Positions 38,257 through 52,288 of a stretch of DNA of 64,000 nt are shown piece by piece (the stretch's first letter is position 1; every line of letters begins with the position of its first letter). The notes beneath the pieces are model-generated. The model was not told the DNA's origin, did not search any database, and saw only the letters and a program-made list of their open reading frames with translations. Location of the stretch: assembly GCA_905183005.1 (NCBI GenBank), contig CAJJDO010000017.1, forward strand, positions 658,495 through 722,494, written 5' to 3'. The stretch is from Paramecium pentaurelia (lineage: Eukaryota > Ciliophora > Oligohymenophorea > Peniculida > Parameciidae). The position numbers were made by a program, and so were the translations under genes.

Positions 38257-38829
38257 GAAACAAGATAATATCTCATTTAAAAAATATCATAAGAGAGCAA
38301 GATTAGAGAATATTTGACATTCTTAGTTCATCTCACGAAAATAGATTCAAATTTTATATATGTTGCTGCATAGTTCTATTTTTTTTCTAACAGAGTAATT
38401 TGAAGAATTATAAAATTCATTTTTTAATCTAAACTAATATTTTAAATTCCTTTATCTATAAATCTAACTAAATTAATTTCAATTAAAAATTCTAATGAGT
38501 TTCAAACAATAATGATAAAATTAAACTTTCTATATTGGTTTTTTTAAACTTGATAAACAAGTATTGATTTCTCAAAATAGTGGAATTTATAGAAAATAAG
38601 TGATTATTTTGCAATCTTTAAAAATTAATACTAAAATATTAATTTAGAATTTATTGATGGGTTTCTTTTTAATTTGAATCATTTGGAAATTATTTAGGAA
38701 ATCAAATAATATTGAATCATCATCAGAAAATTAGATTATAAATAAATTATAAGTCAATAACTCAAATTAATATTTTATTTAATGATATCAATAGTATATT
38801 TAAATTATAATTTTTGGGTTTAACTATAT
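38257..38829. repeat. 573-bp right flank of the gap
   Basis: Identical to 37034-37606. See that entry. Confidence 0.85.
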
Positions 38830-41365
38830 AGTGAATATTTATAATATATTATAAAAAAAGAAAAGAGAAACCAATGTCAACTATTTATTATACAGGTTGT
38901 TCGATATAAATAATTTAATTATACCCTATTGAATTTTGGTACAGATCTATAATATAATTCAATATACATTAATATCTACATATAAATTTCTAGCTATTCG
39001 CTCTTATTAACTGATACTCTTCATATATGTTTGATTGCAGTTAAGTCTTATCTATAAATTATATCTCATCGATGATATTGAATAATTCGAATACTGGTAG
39101 AAAGACATTGAGATTTATAATTAAATATACCAAATATTTTTAAATCTTTATCTTCTTAAATGGATGTTTTACAATTTGTCAATATTTAATATATTTTTTG
39201 GAACAGTTTATTTACTTAATTTTTATTGTATAATGTGCTTTTTAAAAGATGTTATTGAGACTTGAATAATTTTAGTAAGGTGTGTTGCAAGAAAATCATA
39301 ATATACTCACTAATATTTTTTCTTTTGCTAATTTATCATCAATATCATTTTTTATTTAAAAAAAGAATAATATAAAAATTTATTTAAGTAAAAATATATA
39401 TGGAAACTAGAATTATTATTAATCATTAATTCCAATCTATCTATTGATATATTAGTTCCAATACTAATTGGCTGATTATGTTTAAAAATTTAACTGTCAA
39501 ATAAGATTTTATTCTTTTACATAAAATGATACAAAGTGTCTTCTAATGATATCAACTTGAAATCTGGATATTGAAGACCTCTTCCTGAGTCAGATTTAAT
39601 TAATGATTGCTTGAAAAATGATGAATCATGTATTATGTGAGGAGTGTGTGCTCTTTTTTGGAATGGATAAAATTAATGAAGAAAATATTATCATTTATTT
39701 ACTTTGAGACAAATATATTTTTTAAAGGTTTTTCAATAACCATGTGATTTATGATGTATTAAATAATTGCATTCTAGTATTAACCTTACCAATATTAAAC
39801 AGATTTGATTTCAGGATAATTATGTTCGATTCAAATTATCTTAATTGTAAAATCTTTATAAATATAGATAATAAGAAGATTATGTATAAATAAGTAATCA
39901 TTATTACATTTGCTTCAAAAAATGAGTAGGAAGATATATGGTTTAGACGTCATGATAATTAAATACTGATAAGAGAGCTTACATTAATAATAATGATTAA
40001 ATAATAATGAATATATTTATTTCTTATCAAGATGTAATAAAAATGAAATTGATTATGTGTAAGGAATTTATGTAATGAATTTCCAATTGATAATATTTTT
40101 TTATCCACCGCTGGTTTATATCTTTAGATCAAAAGATAATGCTATGATTATGACAAGATATGATATACACATCATGATTTTTAAGCATTTTCACGATAAT
40201 GCATACCCAACTGAGATATATACATTCTTATTATGTCTTATTTCAGCCAAAATTTAAAGGCATTTTGTTTTGAGGGAAGTATGTTTAAATAATTGAACTA
40301 ATACATTATGCTATTGGAATGATGAGTAAAATAATTAAATGAATAAAGAAAGTGTATTTCTATTACAATAGGTTCATTGAAAACTGATGAAACCAAATGA
40401 TTAATACAACTTACCAATCATGCAAATGGATAATATTTTCAAAATATATTGATGGTCTAGTATTATTTGAAAGTGTGAAAACAATATTTATATTTATTTA
40501 ATTTAATCATTTTATTTAATCTTTTAGAGTCTGGTCAATTCAACTGAATTAAATTCTAAGATAATTTTTATGAAAATTTAAGTTTTTATATATTAAATAT
40601 ATAGAAGTAAAATATATTAATATAAGTCAAATACACTAAAAGAATAACAAAATTGGTTTATTAGAATTTCTAATCATTGTAATAGTATTATTTTCTCTTT
40701 AAATTTAATTTTGATGTTTATATAAGTTTGTATACTTTGATTTTATCATCAGCAAAAAATAATAATACTTTTCAAAGTGGATATTTATCATTTATTAGTC
40801 ATTATTTCAGAAATTCTGGTTTTGAATTAAAAATATTTATGTATTCTATAATTTGCTTTGATTAATATAAAGAAATATATATAATAAATATTAATAAAAA
40901 AAAGAACAATCATTAATACATCTAATTTGAATATAGAAATTCTAATTTATATAGATATTAAAAATCTAATACTTTAGTCATGTTATTTGATAATTCAGTA
41001 AGTTATGTTAGAAAATAAATATTTTAAAAAATCACATATTTTTTATTTTTTCTTTACTATTGTGCTGTTTTGACTAATCAAAATAAAAAATGATAATATA
41101 ATATTATAAAAAAATAGAAAATAAGTGATTTTCTCGAAGCCCTTATTTTGATTTTTTATCTATACTTTCTTATTTGATTAATATAATACTACTGCTTTTC
41201 ATTTATATAATATATAATTCAGAATTAGATAGAAATTAAGAAGAAATATGTTAGTTAAAGTAATATTATCATTAATTTTTAACAAATATGCTGTTTTAAT
41301 TCTTGATTATAAAACTAATATTTTTATAGTATTTAATAAATACTAAAATCATAGTAATTATATAA
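38830..41365. other. Long region with little coding support
   Basis: Apart from the fragment at 39330-39667, it has only short frames. The 60-codon plus frame at 40075-40257 (extending slightly past TAA) has no recognisable content. The last few hundred bases are upstream of the giant membrane-protein gene. Confidence 0.3.
39330..39667 (-). pseudogene. Possible decayed gene fragment
   Basis: The minus strand reads a plausible protein: RAHTPHIIHDSSFFKQSLIK, SDSGRGLQYPDFKLISLED, then HNQPISIGTNISIDRLELM. A second phase upstream (to about 39820) reads SVQYWQGQYQNAIIQYIINH. There is no start codon in phase. Family not recognised. Confidence 0.3.
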
Positions 41366-44300
41366 ATGAAGATATATTGGATTTTAAATTTCTTGTAATT
41401 GCTAAATATGCTATATTCATTGTCTTTGCATTTCATGGATCCTTTTTATTAACTATCAACAAGGATGATTGATGTAGATGAAGATTTTCTAAATAATCAG
41501 GGGATATTCTATGGAATTTGGACTAAGTACAATCCATTAAGTATAACATAATAATTAGGACCAGTTAGATTAATGGATAGCAATTGTTTTCATTATCAAA
41601 ATATAATGGGATAAAATTCGGAAAGAGTATTTTTAATATATTATGATTGTCTTTATCCTGAAACAAAGACTATTCAAAGATTTCTTACTTACATTAGTGT
41701 TAATGGTGAACAATTTATACATTAGGTTGAAATTGAGCCATTAGAATATGAAAATATTTGGTATTTTTTTCAACTGTTATACTGGCCTTCTCTGAATAAA
41801 CTTGAAATAATTATGGTTAAGGAAAATCAATATTTATTACATTAAAAATTAGATGTTAATTTAATTAATGAAAAAAATTTGCTGATAACTATTGGAGGTG
41901 GACTTACTGTAACAAATTCAAATATAGATTCAATTTAAGTTGGATCAAAATTTTCATATTTTCCAGGAAGTATGTATTTTGTAACTTTTGGTGATATTGT
42001 TGCTTATTTGTCTCCTTTTGAAATTGATATAAACAATTTTTATATCTTTTTTGATTAAGTTTCTGAAGTTATTTGTTTTGAAAACAAATATAAAAAATTA
42101 TTAGATAAAGATTTAGTTTGGTTGGATATATAAACTTATACTTCTGAAAATATTAATACAGATTCATTTATTTTAGATTGTTGGTTTAGAGTTGTATAAA
42201 TAAATTAAATATAAGATGATTTTATTTATCAATTTATGTAGATTTTGCCAAATTTTGAGATGGAATAATTGTCCAATTAAAATTTATCACCATTTTAATT
42301 TTTCTATAAGATATCTCCTAATAATAATAAAATAATGATTACAACTTATAGTTACAATTTTCCATCTGTTACTTTAGATTTTAGTAATAAGGATAATAAT
42401 TTTTTAATTCCTTATGAATTTGAATTATTTCATTCAATAAATCTATGGCATAATTTGTTTGTTAATTTAATATCTGATTAAATGTAAATAAAAATAGTTT
42501 TTTTTAATGAATATGAAAAATTTGAACACTCTACTACTATAATTGTCAAATAATTTCGAAATGTTTAATACAAATTACAATATGGAAATCTATAGGAATC
42601 TACTTAAAATTATCTCAATGTTTAAACTAGAAATATGATATTTTATAATTGTCAATAAGAATTATAATAATAAAATTGTCATTATACATGTTAAGATTGT
42701 GATGGTCCAACTTAAACAGACTGTTTATCATGTTCTTAATAATCAAAAAGAATATATTTATTAAATCATAAAGCATGTGTTTGTCCATATAATTATTAAG
42801 ATGATTATATTAATTAAAATTGTAGATCATATACTGATTTATTATTCGATATTAATCCTATATAAAAATAAATTGGATGCAATTTTGGTTATTTTTAATT
42901 CGATAATTAGTGTTATTATTGGTATATATTTATTATATATAAGTCCTACATCAATTACTGATTAATAGATAACTTGTTTAGAATGCCTTCAAAATTCAAA
43001 AGATTGGAATTAAAATCCATATTGTTAAAAATCAGTATATATAAATCCCAATGGAAACACAGCAAGAATTATATCTGATAATGAATAATAATATTATGTT
43101 TTCAATGGTTTAGAATTATAAATTTGTAGATTTTGTAATAGATAATCTTTGTCAAATATTGAAAATATATTTGAAGACTTTTAATCATTGATATATGGAT
43201 TTAAATCCTTTGCTTAAATTAGTAAGAAATAAAATTAATTAAAGTTTGATAAAAATTATCATTATGAATGCAATATTGATTATTGTGGTGTTTGTTCTAT
43301 TAATTTATTTTAATTAGTATGTATTAAATGTTATATGGCTATGGAAATAAGAAATGGAATTTGTATATAAGATACCTTAAATGGAGTACCTTGCCTTAAT
43401 CCATATTATATATCCTCAAATGGAGAATGTAAATTATGCAGTATTAAAAATTGCAAATATTGTTTTGAATATGTAAAAAATGATTTAAGTTAATGTACAT
43501 TATATGCAAACTTTAAAAAATTTGATGCAGATGAATAATTAGATATTGGATGTGCACTTTGTGAATAAAATTATATTTTTGATTTTACTATTGGTTAATG
43601 TTTATACAAAAAGCCATCATTACCTAATTGTTTAAGATCATTTATCAATATTTAGAATTAGGAGATTTGTACATTATCATTGACTGATTTTAATATAGCA
43701 CCAGAAATAATTAATTGTGAATCCATAATCTAAAATTGTTTATAATGTATTTTCACTCCTTAATCTGTGATCAAATGTATTATTTGTAAAAGTGGATTCA
43801 CAAGTTCAATAAAATTAGGAAATTGTTATCCAAATTCACATGTTAATGCAAAAATAGTTATTGATGGAGATCAATAAATCTATGATGCTTGGGTTTAAAG
43901 AGTTTAAAGTTTTATGATGAAGTTTTTACCAAACTAATATTTTTACTAAAGATCATATATTTACTATAATATTTTTGAATTTCAAGTAGAATGTAAAGAT
44001 AGTTATTCATTTGATATGTAAAGATTTTGTGTAAAATATTGTTCTTCTGATTGTTTGAATTGTCAACTTAAATATGATGAATATAATTGTTTAACTTGCC
44101 CTTTAAACAATTACTACTAGTCTAATCGTAATTAAGAATCTGGATAATGTGTTATATGTACACAATTATGTGATGTTTGTATAGAACGCTCTGAGTTAGA
44201 GATTTATGTAATTTATTTAAATATCATTTAGAAAATACAAACAATGTTTAAGATAAGTGAGAAAAACAAAATATATTCAAAGATATGTATCAAACCAATC

Positions 44301-47300
44301 AAAAATTAAAATGTACTTATCGATCCTATATTTTAAATTGCCAGATATTGTTATGATCCAAGCTGCAATTCAGAATATAAATTTAATTTTTATTATGAAG
44401 AAAACCCATCATTATTGTATACTAATATAGACTCTTTTGTTAATATAGATTATTGTAATTAAATAGGAACTAAATTCTTAACTTTATAAATATTTGAGAA
44501 AGAAATATATTCTAACATAGAAAAGAATTTAAACTTAACTAGTTTATTAAAATCTGAAATATTTGGTTTAGAAGTATTAAAGCTTGTTAATAATATAAAA
44601 ATTAATGATTATTTGTCAGTTTATGTATTTGGTTTTGATGTTGTAGAATTAAATGATGCAAATTTTATATTTATGAATTAAAAATATTTTAAAGTTACAA
44701 ATCAAAATAAGCAATTTAATTTGGTATTAAATAATGTTGTAATTAAACATAGCGATATATAAAATATTAAATCATTGATTGATTCAGAATCATTTGGAGA
44801 TATTCAATTAAATAGCATTTAAATAATACATTCAATTTTCAATAATTCTTCATTATTGAATTTTTAATATCAATAATAATCAGGAAAAATAAGAATTTAA
44901 AATTTAATTTTGTAATTTTGCAACTTTACAAATTCATAGTTATTTTCATTTTCAAACAATTAAATTTAATTATCGATTAAATAATTAATTATAGATTAAT
45001 GTTAATTTGTAAACTCATCATTTATAAATTTTTTTACTAATTTAGCTGAAGATAGTAATTTAGAAATAGAAGGAATAATTGTTACATCTAACAAATTTGA
45101 TTAATCTTATCTTTTAAATAGTACTAATTAATTACAAATCCAAATACATAATTTAGTACTAGATTTAAATTAAATAGAGTTATCTACTATAATAGGTTTT
45201 TATTCTAATTTTACAATAATTCAAACATCAATTAATAATAATAGTTTTTTAGACTCTTAATTTATTGCATCTTATTAAATTATAACAATGAGAAGAATGC
45301 ATTGTATTATTGAAAATTTAAATGCAAATGATAATATTTTTTTAAATTCAAATCTGATTTTAATATCATCTAGTTTATCAAATTATAATATGTATTTTTA
45401 TTTAAGATAAATTTAACTTAAATTCAATAAAAGATAAGTTAATGATCAATAATTAGTTAATTTAATTAAAATTAATTGTTACCATTTAAAAATTGAGAAT
45501 ATTTATATAATTAATTCACAAAATTTACGAATATTCTATCTCATTGAAATAACTCATCTATTTGCATAAAATATTGTTTTTGAAAATCAAATGATAAATT
45601 ATAAAGTACCTTTAAATCTTTATTGTACAGATTATATTACTTCTGAAAATAAGCTCTTCTTAATTTATGGATACAAAATAGTGAATATTTAGAATATTAA
45701 AGTAATAAAATAATTTAGTGTTGATCAATCCTTAATAGAAATATCATCTAGTAGAAATATATCTAATAATTAATAAAATATATTAGAGTTAATAGATTTA
45801 GAATTTGATGGAAATTTATTATTATAATAAAGTTAATCAAATTTATTCTCACTTATTACAATAAATTCTGAATAGAATACTCATATTTAATTTTAAAATA
45901 TTATTTTCAAAAAAAATGTCTTGCATTCACAAACAGATGATTCATTAGAATCTTCAACAAGTTTAATTTATGTAATATCAATTACAGGAATTATAGAAAT
46001 AAATAATCTTTACTGTTAAAATAATGCACTAACTAATTCTTCAAATTCATATATATTTTTGAAATCTGAGATCATTAAAATAAATAATTACTCTGTTTCT
46101 TAACATAATATTTTACCTTTAAAATTATGGAAATAATTTTATGATTTATAATTAGAAGAGAATGATTATATTTATGATTAGGAAGATATAAATTTAATTA
46201 TTTAATAATCTTTTAATATAAAAAACAAATGTGGAGGTGGATTAATTACTGCATCTGAATTTTATTGTTTTGATTGTTTATTTCAAGACATAATTGGAGA
46301 AAGAAGTTCTGTTTTTGAAATAAAAACATAAGGTGATGGAATTATTAAATTGATAAATTTAACAATATAATTTTTGGATTATGATTTGAGTAAGACCATT
46401 TCAAGTTCAGGTTGCATAACAATTTATTCATCAAATAGTTTACTAAATTTAACAATTAAATAGGCTATATTTTTAAGTATTTTCAATCGTATGGCATCTT
46501 CAATCTTTACAATTTATCCATCATTTTTAAATAATAATATTCATATTTAAGATGTTAAAATTACTAATTGTATTTCATTAAAGAATCCAATAATCAATTT
46601 ATAATTTTCATTATAAAGTATCAATTTTAACAAAGTGATTATGGAAAATATTTTGATTTCATTTCAAAAAGAAAATTGGATCAAATATTTTGAAAAAACT
46701 GGAATGCTTAGTTAATTTGAGATGATTGATATTACAAGGACATCTAATGCTTTAATCTACTTAGAGAATTGTTAAGTTATTATAAGAAACATTATTATTT
46801 AGGGTCTTTTTAGTTGTCCACTAATTAAATTAATTAATATTTCAAGACTATTTATTTCTTAATTATTTGTTGAAATTGAATAATTTTATTCCTTCAATCT
46901 TTTAGAATTAATTCAAGATCTTAAAATAGAGTAAACTATTTATTTTTAATATGTGCATTTTTAACACATTAAAACTTATGAAAATATCAATAATACAATA
47001 TTTCACCATCCAAAAATTAATTATATAGTTTAAGGATGTATTTAGATTGAAGATAAACTTTAAAAACCTATAATTTATTCTTTTGATTCTATCATAAAAT
47101 TAATGTAATAAACATAATAAGAAATTTCTATTATGTTATTAATATCTAATTCAAATAATACTCAATTCTCCTTCTAGAATGTGATAATCAAATAAAATAA
47201 TTGTACTTATTGTTAAAAAGGGTTGATTTATTTGAAAATTGAGAATTCTAATAAACTATAAATCAGAAATCTATTTTGTAATAATAATTATATCTAATAA

Positions 47301-49996
47301 TTTGGATGTTTAAATATTATGTCAACCAATTACATCAATCAGAATATTATAATATAGGATTCTAATTTCTTTTATAATAATGGAAGTTCTGGTGTTGGTA
47401 TATCTTCATTAAACTTATCTATAAGAATTATTTAGTGTAAAATTTTGAACAATATAGCTAGTAATTAAGGAGGTGGTTTATATTTAGAGGTGAAGTAGAG
47501 AAACTTTTATATTAAAGAATCTATAATAATAAATAACTAAGCATTTGAAGGAGGGGGCATATATTTATATGAAGATAGTATCATAAATAATTAGAATTTT
47601 ATAAAATCATTTTTATATTTTAATAAAGCTGAAAGATTTGCAGATAATTTAGTAGAAATTCCAACTCACTTAACTTTGTTTATTAATTCTTATTAAATGC
47701 AATCAGAAGATATTAACATTAATAACATTACTATAAGAAGTTTGAAACTTAAACCATATAAAATAATTGAATAAGGAATTATGAAACAGAGTAAATATTT
47801 GATGATTCCAAGTAATTAAATTGTTAACAGTTATTAAATTTTGATTCCATAATTACATATACAAAAGAATATATTCGATCATATATCAATTGCACTAAAA
47901 AATAGCAGAAATGAATTATAATTGAATGTATAGGCTTATACTTGTCAAGTATCATAAACAACAGTAAAAGAAAATCAGATTTAAAATTCAAAATTAAATG
48001 CTAATCTTAAGTCTGATATTCATAATTATAATTTTGATATAGGATCTCTTTCATTCCATTAAAATCCTTATGAAAATGAGTTTAATCATTTATAAATTTT
48101 AGTTAATTGTTCATAATCTAATACCTAAAAGGAATTATTATATTTAATCAAAGCTAGAAGTTATAAATGTTAATTAGGAGAATTCTATGTAGATGAAGGT
48201 TGCTAAATTTGTTAATCTATTAATGGATTTTATTCAGTAACTTACAATGCAACAAAGTGTTCTATTTTTGATAAAAATAAATTTGCAAATATAACTTCTA
48301 ATGAAATTTAACTATTAGAAGGATATTGGAGACCTCATTCTTACTCTGATTATATTGATGCTTGTTACAACAATATGAAAAATTGTCAAGGTGGATGGAA
48401 AATTGGAAATGATCTTTGCAGTATAGGATACCTAGGTGGATTATGCGAGGAATGTGATAGTAATGATATTATGGGGAATGGAAATTTTTTTAAGAATAAA
48501 TAGGATTCCCAATGTTATGATTGCAGATATGCCACTAATCATATTTTAGCAATTGTTTTCACTTCATTTTGGTATGAATTTAAAAATATTCAAGGGCTAT
48601 TATATCTATAGTAATAACATTAAAAAGTATAGAAAAATCAAAGTAACTTTTTAATTCTCTTTGGATGAAATAAAGATTTAACAAAACTTTATTTAAATTG
48701 AATTAAGGTACATTTATACTATTAATATTTTAGATTTAGAAGGTATTTTTATCAAAATGTTATTAAATTATTTATGGATATTTTCAGTGATATTTACTTT
48801 TAATATCAAATTTTCATTTTCTTTTTCCTTTATTGATTAAACCAGTAATACATCAAATTTTTTGGCTTTCAGTATTGATTGCATTTTATAAATTTTTTCT
48901 CAGATTGAACTCATCTATGTTAGGATAATGGCTAATTTATTTTTAATTTTTATTTAATTTGTAATCATTTTGATTGGTTATTCAGTTTATACAATCATTT
49001 TTGGAACAATCTTAGATGTAAGTATTATATCAAATACATTATTATATCTGTATGTGTCAAATTACTCAGGCTTAATTAAATAGTATTATATTATTTATCA
49101 TAAGATTTTGTTCAATTATATCCTAAAGGGTAATATCCAACATTCCTTATATTTAAGGTGATCTACGTTTATAGTTTGGCGCTTCAAATCATTATTAATG
49201 GATATATTATTTTGCTATTCCAGGGTTGATATTATTTGGTTTGTTAATTCCTTCTTTTTTATTATTGCTTCTTCAATTCAAAAAAAAATAGTTTTATAAA
49301 ATTTCAATTAGAAAACACATTTGTTACCTAATTAATGAATATAATGAATAAAGCTACTTTTGGGAATAAATCAAATTTTTGAAAAAAACAATTATTATTC
49401 TAATATTAACATATTTTGAAGAAAATATTTTATTAAAAGCATCTTTATTAGGTTCATGCTTATTATTTTATTAATTATTTGCAGGAAAATAACAACCCTA
49501 CATATTATAAAATTTAAATAAAATGGATATCTAAAGTGGATAAATTTGTTCACTTGCTATATTTACTGCTACTGCAAAATATTCAAGTAACTAAGATATT
49601 AGTCTGATATCTAATTTGTTATCAATTTTAATTTTATGTCTCTGTATAAAACTTTGCTATTCATTTATTTTTTAGATTCTTAGAGGGTATATTAAAAAAT
49701 ATTAGATAAAATTTATTGAAATGCTTTACAATATTGTTCATTATCTACAAGAGGATTCTAGAGTGACAAATTATCTCAACAACAAAATTAAAAGATTAAA
49801 ACTTAAAGAAGAAAGATTAAAATCAAATATATCTGTTTTATAAAAATATTTTTAGACATTTTCAAAAGCAAAAATTAATCATTAAAAATTATTAATAGTT
49901 CACTAGCTTAAATCCAATAATTCATAAACTCAAGGTCTATTATAGTTTAATTAAAAAAATGAAAAGGATTATATTGAAAATAGAATTATTCTATGA
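41366..49996 (+). CDS. Giant Cys-rich / beta-helix membrane protein, about 2800 aa
   Basis: ATG 41366 opens with a hydrophobic signal-like segment (YWILNFLQLLNMLYSLSL). The ectodomain starts with a globular part, then Cys-rich segments from about 42640 to 44400 in the style of growth-factor-receptor/furin repeats (CQDCDGPTQTDCLSC, CGVCSINLFQLVCIKC, CSSDCLNCQ). A very long Asn/Ile/Leu/Ser-rich region (44500-47900) follows with parallel beta-helix signatures (NQGGGLYLEV, NNQAFEGGGIYLYED near 47460-47570). Another Cys-rich block (CQGGWKIGNDLC, CEECDSND) precedes about six membrane segments (48560-49690) and a basic coiled cytoplasmic tail. Five introns are clear: 42922-42943, 48572-48594, 48708-48733, 49050-49069, and one of 33 nt near 49461-49493. 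Near 49140-49220 the phase changes by one: either a 17-nt intron (AAG|GTGATC...TATAG) or a lost base. Probably a surface receptor or adhesion protein; the ligand is unknown. Confidence 0.8.
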
Positions 49997-50010
49997 AAGA
50001 TGATTTAATG

Positions 50011-50050
50011 AAATTTATTGTATAATTACAAAATTTATTGTATAATTACA
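50011..50050 (+). repeat. Perfect 20-bp tandem duplication
   Basis: AAATTTATTGTATAATTACA occurs at 50011-50030 and 50031-50050, 15 bases after the stop of the giant membrane-protein gene. It probably lies in the 3' UTR or just beyond. No function is evident. Confidence 0.85.
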
Positions 50051-50339
50051 AAATTATATATCTTAATTTTAAATTAATTTTTGTTTTACTTTTGTTAATT
50101 TTTCTACTTTGATCATAAAGGAGCGAAACTCTCTCTACTTGTTTTTGTAAATTTATTTTTTTTAAATTGCTAACTATTAACTTCAAAATTATTTTAGAAA
50201 AGTAACTCTAGTTAGTCAAAGCTCACTGTATTATTATTCCCCTAAATGAAATCAAAATGTAAAAAGATAAAATGATTCAAAATAAAAGTAAATGATAATT
50301 TAAAGTTTAAAATTTATGATATGTAAATATTCATATATA

Positions 50340-52288
50340 TCATTGATTAAGATTTTATAGGCAATAACCTATAGAATATTTATTTGAATTTACCTTTTTA
50401 TTTTAAGGTATCAACAGATTATGAATTGATTGCCAGTGCTTTTTCATACCATTAAATGGCCTATTCATATTGACCCATTTCTTTTAAACATGCACCTTAA
50501 AATATTTCAATTATATTTACCTTTGTTATGTAAGCAAATTTCTGATTATGGATTGATGGCCAATGCTTTGTCATACCATTATATAGCCTATTCATATTTA
50601 CCGATTGAATATAAGCAGGCACCTTTAAATTGTATAATTACATATACCTTTGTCATGTAGACAAATTTCAGATTAAGAATCGACTGCCAATGCTTTGTCA
50701 TACCATTCAATAGCCTATTGAAATTTTCCCATTTCTCTTAAGCATGAACCTTTAAATATTCAAATTAAATTTACCTTTGCCATGTAAAGATAAAAAATAT
50801 TGTGGATTGATAGTCAATGCTTTGTCATACCATTGAATAGCCTATTCAAATTGATCCATCCAATATAAGCATTAACCTTAATTTTTTCAATTATATTTAC
50901 CTTTGAATTGTAAGGTATCTATGAATTGTGGATTGATGGCCAATGCTTTGTCACACCACTCAATAGCCTATTCATATTGACCCATATAATATAAGCATGC
51001 GCCTTAAAATATTTAAATTACTTTTACCTTTGTCATGTAAAGATAAGAAATTTTGTGGGTTAATAATCAATGATTTATCATACCATTCTATAGCCAATCC
51101 ATATTTACCCATTTCTCTTAAGCATGCACCTTAAAATATTTAAATTAAATGTACCTTTATATTGTAAAGTATCCAAAGATTATGGATTGATGGCCAATGC
51201 TTTGTCAAACCATTGAATAGCCTATTCAAATTGATCTATCTAATATAAGCATTAACCTTAAATTTTCAATTAAATATACCTTTGTAATGTAAGGTATCTA
51301 CAGATAATGGATTGATAGCCAAAGCTTTATCAAAGTACTCTAATGCATTTAAGTAATCCCCAATTGTGTATAAATATAACCCTAAATTTATTCCAATTGG
51401 TACCAAGTCCATGTAATCCTAAATTAGAATCATTTTTTAAAGTTATTGATTATTCAATATTATGTAAAGCCTCGTCTATCTGATCTATCAAGATTAGACA
51501 TATTCCTAAAAAAAATATAATACTTTTGAAACCTTTTGCTGCAAATGCATCGGCATGATTAGCATCTATTATTAAACATTAATCATAAACATTTATGGCC
51601 TCCTGATATTTTTTTTTAATTCTTAAGCAATTTCCTAATTAATATAGTAATAAATATATTTTACCATAAGCAAAATAATTTTAAAGATTAGATGAATTAA
51701 TTTCAATAGCTTTGATATAATATTATTATGCTTCATCAAATTTGTTTGTCTCATTTAGACATTCATCTTATTAAATATTAAAAAATTAAACCTCTTCCAA
51801 AGTAAGCATCTGAATTTATTGAACTGCATTAGTTATAATATCCATTTGCTTCTTTATAAGTTTATTGGTCACTTAATAAATCAGCTAAATTATTTAATCA
51901 TTTTTGATACATATTTTTTAGCATGATATATCATGATTTGGATTAATTTTGGATATATCTTAGTATATTTATTTTGCATCTTCAAACTTATTCTATTTGA
52001 TTACGGCATTAGCTTAAAATATTAATATCAATTAACCTTTTTTATAGATAATTTCTAAATAGTTTGGATCAACTTATTATGATTTATCAACTAATATAAT
52101 TGATTATTCTGCTTGAGTTTCTGTTTAATCAACTTATCGAATATCTAAATCTGAGATCTCAAATTACTAGTTTGGAAACTAATTTTATTCAAAAATGGGG
52201 TTTATATACAAGCTTCTATATTATATTAAATATACTTGTTAGTGACTTTTTATTTAGCTTAAGTTAAATCTTAGTTGTTTTGAATCAT
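50340..52288 (-). CDS. TPR protein with one intron per repeat, 525 aa
   Basis: From ATG 52288, fifteen introns of 20-30 nt join to exactly 526 codons ending at TGA 50340. After about 90 hydrophilic residues come some thirteen tetratricopeptide repeats. The seven C-terminal ones are near copies: QFEQAIQWFDKALAINPQS, KYGLAIEWYDKSLIINPQN, QYEQAIEWCDKALAINPQF and so on, each beginning G-A-C-L or G-Q-C-L. An intron interrupts every repeat at the same place, K-G|, and neighbouring introns resemble each other (GTAAATATAATTGAAA...TTAAG and similar). The repeats therefore multiplied as exon-plus-intron units. TPR arrays bind peptides in multiprotein complexes; many ciliary transport proteins have them, but nothing here fixes the partner. 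Confidence 0.85.

Noticed and set aside
37539..38276. Three long frames filled with X.
   Set aside because: They are the run of Ns, not sequence.
42777..42965. 62-codon plus-strand frame.
   Set aside because: Alternative phase of the giant membrane-protein gene, crossing its first intron.
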